From: Acanthaster planci
Taxonomy: Eukaryota; Echinodermata; Asteroidea; Valvatida; Acanthasteridae
DNA length: 38,698 bases
Reading direction: 5' to 3'
NCBI RefSeq assembly: GCF_001949145.1
Contig: NW_019091365.1
Coordinates: forward strand, 346,030-384,727
This document shows, in pieces, positions 33,863 to 38,698 of the stretch (positions are counted from its first letter, which is position 1; each line of letters opens with the position of its first letter). The translations under genes and the position numbers were made by a program. Below the pieces are notes generated by a model that saw only the letters and a program-made list of their open reading frames with translations, searched no databases and was not told where the DNA came from.

Positions 33863-36089
33863 ACTTTTCAAATTTTGATACACTGTTCCAGTGTTCAAAG
33901 ACGTGGTACGAATTTGGCTAAGACTGGCCAACAAAATGTTCACTGCTCCTGGAAAGCATGGTTCATTAGGAACAAAGTACGCAATTTCATCAGAGGGAGT
34001 GATCGTGAAATTAAAATGTGCTTTTGTACAAATGCCAAAATAAAAACGATTAAAACGAAACACAAAATCTTGTAAACAACCGGGCTATTTATTCCCAAAA
34101 TAACTCCAGAAGAAAGAGCTCGATTAAGGGCAATGACTGCACGTAGATTTAGGGCACACAGCGTAATGAAAGCAACTGCGCCAGCATTAAATTCGATGTT
34201 GACATGAGATCATACCAAGCACCGACAAATTCATGAATATTCAATTTCCAATACCTCAGTGCACATTAAAGTTAAGATTATTTAAGGATACCCATGTACA
34301 TGTATTTTATCAGCGACAAATTGCAGCGGCAATTATAGCGTAGACGGGGTTGGTGGTTGTGAAACTGATGGTGCCTGGCAAGCGTTCGCTGCGCTTAGGC
34401 TATGGACATACCAGGCATGCCAGAAAGTGGTGATTGGCGAGATGTTGTAGCCCGGGCAGTTTAAACACCTGTGTCCTTTCTCTAAGTTGTGCCAGAATAC
34501 CTTGCATGAACTGTATCCGCCCAGTCTGGCACTTGGGTGTGTGCCGCGAGTGGCGCGCCGCGGCCAGGCGGTAAACTGCCGCCCAAACGGATGGGTGTCA
34601 CTTCCCTTAAGCTAGACCGGTACCGCTCACCGACGTGGGATGGTCCGACGGGTAGCAGACTCCAAGAAAAAAAAAAACGGGCCCACAACACTATCAATTC
34701 TGGAATTTAATTATTCATAATATAGAAATTAAGGAAGACGTTTTAAAGTTATTCAAATGAGGATATTGTCCTTATTTTGGTGCAGGTTAATTAATAAACT
34801 GTAAGTCTGTATTAATTTCAACTAAAGTTTAAGACACCTAGTTTTCATGAAGTAGGACTATGTTTGAAGCCACTTCCATCCTTCCCTGTTTTGGGTGATT
34901 TGACTTTTAGGTTAGTTCGTGTTTTGGTTTGCTTCACTTTTTTGGGGGGGATTTGAGTGTAAATTTACTTTGGGAGAGTACACTGATGTATTCCAACCAA
35001 CTGAATTTACAATTTCTCCCTCCAATAATCCACTCTGTCTCACCCAAAGCAATGTTGCCTCCGAGTCCCCAAGACCAACGATGGATCCTGAGCCAAATTT
35101 TCGGATGGGCTAAACCAAGTTGTTTCTGGGGCTAAAAGTTCTGGACATGTTTCATGAAACCTTTCGTTGTCCTGATGAGGGTCGATGCAATATTTGGGGT
35201 TTTCACAAGCTTTTTGAAGTGAGGGAAATCAACTTGATAAAAAAAACATCACAGCCATCTCTTTAGAAGGCTGATGTGGCATAGTCCAAAGAAGGGTTGT
35301 TGTACCCGCTATTTACAGGGAAAACGGCAGCTGCTGTGAGTGCAAAGAAGACGGCAGCCGGGTTATTTTGGCTCATCTCATGCAGAGCCGGAGTGGGACT
35401 TCTGCCGCCACCCCCCCCCCCCCAAATCAGCCGTGACACTCTCGATTTGTTTAGTTGCAACATTGGCATGCATGTAAAGACACTCCTCATCAAAATGCGA
35501 CGTTTGAATTCAGTCAGACTTGCTTATGGTGGTTATTACGGTCATTTGATGTTGCTACATGCATGCTAGCTCACGTGCGCGTTCTCTGCACCGTAGTGGA
35601 AAAAATGCACGCTTCAGGAGAAAGGTAATTCACACTTGGTGTAAAAATGACAAGAGGGCAAATTGTCTCATCTAGCCACCTGTCCTTAGGGCATGCAAAA
35701 ACACCTTTGGCTGGGCAGTTTTTGTTTCTTCAAAATCTTCATAAACAAACCCTTTTTATACATTCCTCTTTAAATCTGAAAATGAACAAGACTTCGCACT
35801 TCCTTCCCGAATACTGGGTGCAAGGGAAATGTGGCCACATGTCGCACCATTTCGGGTGTCAGTTTCAACATTCTTCCAGGAAAGAGGACAGGCAGATATT
35901 TCAATCCTAGATACCTAGATAAGCCCTTTGGGATGGAATGATTAGGTTTGTTGGACATGGTCAAGGGCATGCAAGGTCTTTACAGTGGGATCCAGACCAT
36001 TGAGACAACTCGACTGTCTGTCAAGACAAGTCGTCCATTGAGACACATTGTCCGCTCAGCCAAGTCATCTGTTAAGAGGTGTGAAAAGT
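33863..36089. other. Intergenic stretch with a GC-rich island and a poly-C tract
   Basis: A GC-rich island occupies about 34440-34670 (see separate entry). A C run sits near 35409-35422. A plus-strand frame around 33890-34047 reads VFKDVVRIWLRLANKMF after an acceptor-like TGTTCCAG. It may belong with the candidate gene to the left, but this cannot be shown. Confidence 0.35.
34440..34670. other. GC-rich island, possibly a structured RNA or repeat
   Basis: This patch stands out from AT-rich surroundings, with CpG-dense words such as GTGGCGCGCCGCGGCC and a hairpin GGCGGTAAACTGCCGCC (34567-34583). It ends in a run of eleven A (34666-34676). I could not match it to tRNA, rRNA, RNase P, MRP or SRP RNA from memory. 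The A run suggests a retroposed sequence. Confidence 0.3.
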
Positions 36090-37213
36090 GTTTAGTACTG
36101 GCTTCATACTACGCCTAAACGTTTTTGAAACTTTGTTCACTATCATGTCAAAGGGCCAAGATTAAAACCAAACTGGCATCCACGGAATAACATGCTTGTT
36201 CATATACACCCAAGCCAAGAATACAACTTTTTTCCAATTGTATAATTTATTTAAGGAAAACAGGATTACTAATTAAATATTGAAATACCAGCCAAGAGAT
36301 GGAGTGCAAAACGAAACACAGGATATAAACTTCATTGAAGTCATTTAAGATATCATGCACTCTCGCGTAAATCTTGTTTGCTTATTGTCTGCACATAAAT
36401 CTTGTTTGCTTATTGTCTGCACAGAGTAACACAATGTGAAGAACAGCTCTGGGAAAACTTCAGCTGTCTTAATTTGTTGATTATATGTTTTCAATTATGC
36501 TTTCAACAGAACTGTAACAACGCAATGACTATAAGATAAAGTCAAACAAGGCTTTTTATCTATGCAAGCTTCATATTTTGTATACAACTTAAGCTCTGTA
36601 TTTCTGTTTCGTGCATTTCAGTGCAGCTGCTTTGTAGTAGACACTTATAAATTGTATTCCAGGAAGCTAACACTAAACCAGGTGCCTTGATGCAGGATGC
36701 TTGATAAAGCCCAAAATTCTGCTGGGGACAGGGTAGTGCTGCCAACGCTACTTACTCAGTAGCATAAATATATGTTGGGATCCTTGTATTATCAAAATGG
36801 TACTATAAAAACATGAAGTTTCATACATTTATTTTAAAACAGTTTCTGAATTGAAGGCAGTGATGATTTTGACTGTTGATGTTAATTTCACCAAAATCAA
36901 CTTGAATTTATTTCAAAAATGACAATCCTTAATTTGTGCTTGTAATGACTAACAGCAAATCGAATTTTCAATTCTACAGGAATGCATCTAGAGCCAAACA
37001 TACATTACAACTGCCCTTTGTAGAGAAACCCTGACGTATTTTCTATTTAAATACAGTAACTTTCATTTTAAAATTTTTCTGGCACACTTGCTAACTGCAA
37101 TCTTTCTTTGGCTTCATTCATTTATAATTCATGTATTTCAGAAACAAAACCACAACGAATTCTGTACAACCACTGATTGGGATTAATTCTTCATTCATTT
37201 CTCTCTATAATTT
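36090..37213. repeat. Downstream flank of ACOT8 copy C, duplicate of 23705-25937
   Basis: This matches the gene B flank apart from the hAT-like insertion and small indels. It keeps the segment TAGTGCTGCCAACG (36734-36747) that is shared with the copy A flank but deleted from the copy B flank. Confidence 0.85.
36368..36423. repeat. 28-bp tandem duplication in the copy C flank
   Basis: The unit starting TAAATCTTGTTTGC and ending GTCTGCACA occurs twice head to tail (36368-36395 and 36396-36423). The equivalent place by copy B (about 25063-25092) has one unit. This is a recent local change after the B/C duplication. Confidence 0.8.
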
Positions 37214-38508
37214 TCACATCTTGGGTCTCAAGAGGCACTCTTGTGAGATGGAAGCGACCAGCGTCCCGTCACGTCGCCAAAGACGGCCAAAGCTCATGCC
37301 GCGGGATGCACCTGTCGGCAGAAAAGAAGATATCAGTGTTGGGTTGGCCTGTCCAACATGTTTCTCCATTTCTCAGTCTTGGCGTGAATGCATACTTGGC
37401 CTGCAAGTACTAATTATTTTTTCCATCAGCTAATCTTTTTTTCAATTATGGATTCAACTGATTGAACAGCTAATTTTTTCCTCTAATTTTCAGGTAAGAT
37501 TTAATCAACACTGATGAAGAGGCAAGTGGTCAATCTGAAGAACTTTTTTTTTTTGCCGAGACATTCTTACAATTCAGTACAATATATGCTAGGTTTTATC
37601 CACGTCAATGTAAGCATTCACACTACACTTTCAGTGTGGTCCAAGAGTGGCAGAAAAACTCACAACTTTGCTTGAGCAGCATTTGAACCAACAACTTCCC
37701 ACTTACCAGTGCAGACCTCTTGGCATAACTCCCAGCCAAGCAAGCTGCTGAGTTTTTGGCAACTCAGACCACACTGAGAATACATAGTTAACATATACAC
37801 GTGAGGGCAGATCCTAGTGTAAAATCAGCATCCCCAACACAGAACCACATTAATACCACTGACTGCTTGCGGTACACACTTTCACCGGATCCTAGTAAAC
37901 TCAGTGGTCGAGTGGTTAAGATGTCAACATTAACAAGCGGGAAGTCGTGGGTTCCAATCCCACCCGAGCAAGCTTGTGATTTTTTTTCACAACTTTTGGA
38001 CCACACTGAGAACACGATGTGAATATTACTTGTCACTGTAAAGACAAAACCTCATACGACCTTAGTATCCCCTGTGCATACCAAAATTTATATCTTTGAA
38101 TTTGATGCAAGTCTGCCTTGAGAGTACCCTTGATGAATTTGTCTTGAGATTTTTTTTTAAGGGTCTGTCTGAAAAGATCTTGTGGCGGATCCCAGACAGT
38201 TCGTCATATCTGTGTTTCACCGCAAAAGCAAAAACGGGTAAGCAACAACGTAAGGTTGCAGGTGAGTTTACAAGTATGGAAAAAGTTTTACAGACCGATT
38301 CATATCACACTATACTAACAGGTCTTGGGGCTCGACATCTCGTACAGCATCCATTCGTCGGCACGGAAGGGTGCGTGAAACCAAATGGAGTGGTCCAAGG
38401 TGGTAACCTGGCCCAGTGGGATGTGCCTGTGTGGCATGTACGCTGTCCAGGCCATGAAGCTATCCGATATGTAGGCTGCAGCACAACGGTGAACGTTCTC
38501 GTCTCCAC
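37214..38508 (-). CDS. ACOT8: Acyl-CoA thioesterase 8-like, copy C (last two exons; cut by window edge)
   Basis: Two coding exons lie in the window on the minus strand, 38508-38320 (189 nt) and 37311-37214 (98 nt), the same sizes as in copies A and B. They encode HRCAAAYISDSFMAWTAYMP, LDHSIWFHAPFRADEWMLYE, SSPKT and GRLWRRDGTLVASISQE. The catalytic Asp, Ser and Gln positions are kept. The acceptor before the first of these exons is TTTGCACAG and the donor is GTTAGT. The product ends in PKM, against PKL in A and PKI in B. Earlier exons should lie to the right of the window, and the last 190 bases of the window are intron. The gene looks intact as far as it can be seen. Role as for ACOT8: hydrolysis of acyl-CoAs in peroxisomes. 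Confidence 0.9.
37655..37745 (-). mobile_element. tRNA-derived SINE fragment in intron 5 of copy C
   Basis: This is the same minus-oriented fragment as at 26380-26465 in copy B, with the B-box-like GTTGTTGGTTCAAATG on the minus strand (plus strand CATTTGAACCAACAAC). It is shared by descent with copy B. Confidence 0.45.
37905..38045 (+). mobile_element. tRNA-derived SINE with A and B boxes
   Basis: TGGTCGAGTGGTTAAG (A box, 37906-37921) resembles tRNA-Ser/Leu 5' halves. GTGGGTTCCAATCCCAC (37948-37964) is a B box inside a perfect T stem. The sequence runs on into GAGCAAGCTTGTG and a T run instead of ending as a tRNA. Copy B keeps both outer edges (CTCAG and CAAAACCTCAT) but lacks the middle 140 or so bases, including both boxes. 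Confidence 0.65.
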
Positions 38509-38698
38509 CTGTGCAAAGACAACGGTCACTCTTGCATATTCTAGTCCTCTGATTTCAACACAACTTTTTCATATTCATGTATCCCATTGATTAACCCTCC
38601 TATGTGGAAGTCACTCTTTGGGTCACTTGGTAAACACCTCAATGAAGCACAGCTGTGTCGTGTTGTGCACTGCACCAACTGTCCCTCACAGCACAGGA

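Noticed and set aside
33584-34063. 159-codon minus-strand open frame as a gene
   Set aside because: No motif or splice support. It overlaps a plus-strand candidate, so I list it only as an ambiguity.
37905-37970. Intact tRNA gene
   Set aside because: A and B boxes are present but the acceptor stem does not close and the sequence continues as a SINE.
38096-38590. 164-codon plus-strand open frame
   Set aside because: It lies antisense over ACOT8 copy C exon 5, which has matching splice sites and homology on the minus strand.

Overview
This window is eukaryotic. The genes are split by introns with GT-AG junctions, it has non-LTR retrotransposon relics, tRNA-derived SINEs, hAT-like and MITE DNA elements, low-complexity tracts, and very low coding density. 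Two short palindromes recur, a TAGGCCTA-type motif and ACATGTACATGT. Together with the protein families present, they suggest a marine invertebrate deuterostome (echinoderm, hemichordate or similar). The species is an inference and is not proven here.

Layout. 0.3-2.1 kb: a complete three-exon histamine N-methyltransferase-like gene (+ strand, 306 aa) behind a TATA box. 3.0-3.3 kb: a second, decayed copy of that gene's promoter region without a gene behind it. 5.5-6.0 kb: the amino-terminal piece of a RecQ-like helicase with its upstream region. 6.0-7.6 kb: a decayed CR1/L2-type LINE (- strand). 8.1-12.6 kb: ACOT8-like gene A (- strand, six exons, 302 aa). 13.9-14.7 kb: a two-exon THAP-domain relic (- strand). 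15.3 kb: a MITE. 16.6-17.6 kb: the 3' end of a CR1-type LINE (+). 19.9-22.6 kb: anonymous repeats, a 21-bp minisatellite and another LINE scrap. 23.7-31.5 kb: ACOT8-like gene B (- strand, six exons, 302 aa) with its downstream flank, which carries a 1.08-kb hAT-like insertion. 33.2-33.9 kb: a weak candidate two-exon gene. 36.1-38.7 kb: a second copy of the gene B flank and the last two exons of ACOT8-like gene C, which runs off the window.

The main biology is a tandem, same-strand family of at least three peroxisomal-type acyl-CoA thioesterase genes, transcribed right to left (C, B, A). All coding exons of A and B can be traced, and intron positions and phases are identical. The catalytic Asp, Ser and Gln positions are kept in A, B and the visible part of C. 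Their carboxyl termini differ only in the final residue of a PTS1-like tripeptide: PKL in A, PKI in B, PKM in C. B and C also share about 2.5 kb or more of non-coding flank, so they look like the younger pair. The hAT insertion in B has a clean empty site in C. Gene B has a GC rather than GT donor after its first coding exon.

No operon, CRISPR array, rRNA gene or convincing intact tRNA gene was seen. I found no clearly undescribed molecular system. The best leads are the tandem thioesterase family with diverging targeting signals and the relics of duplicated genes.
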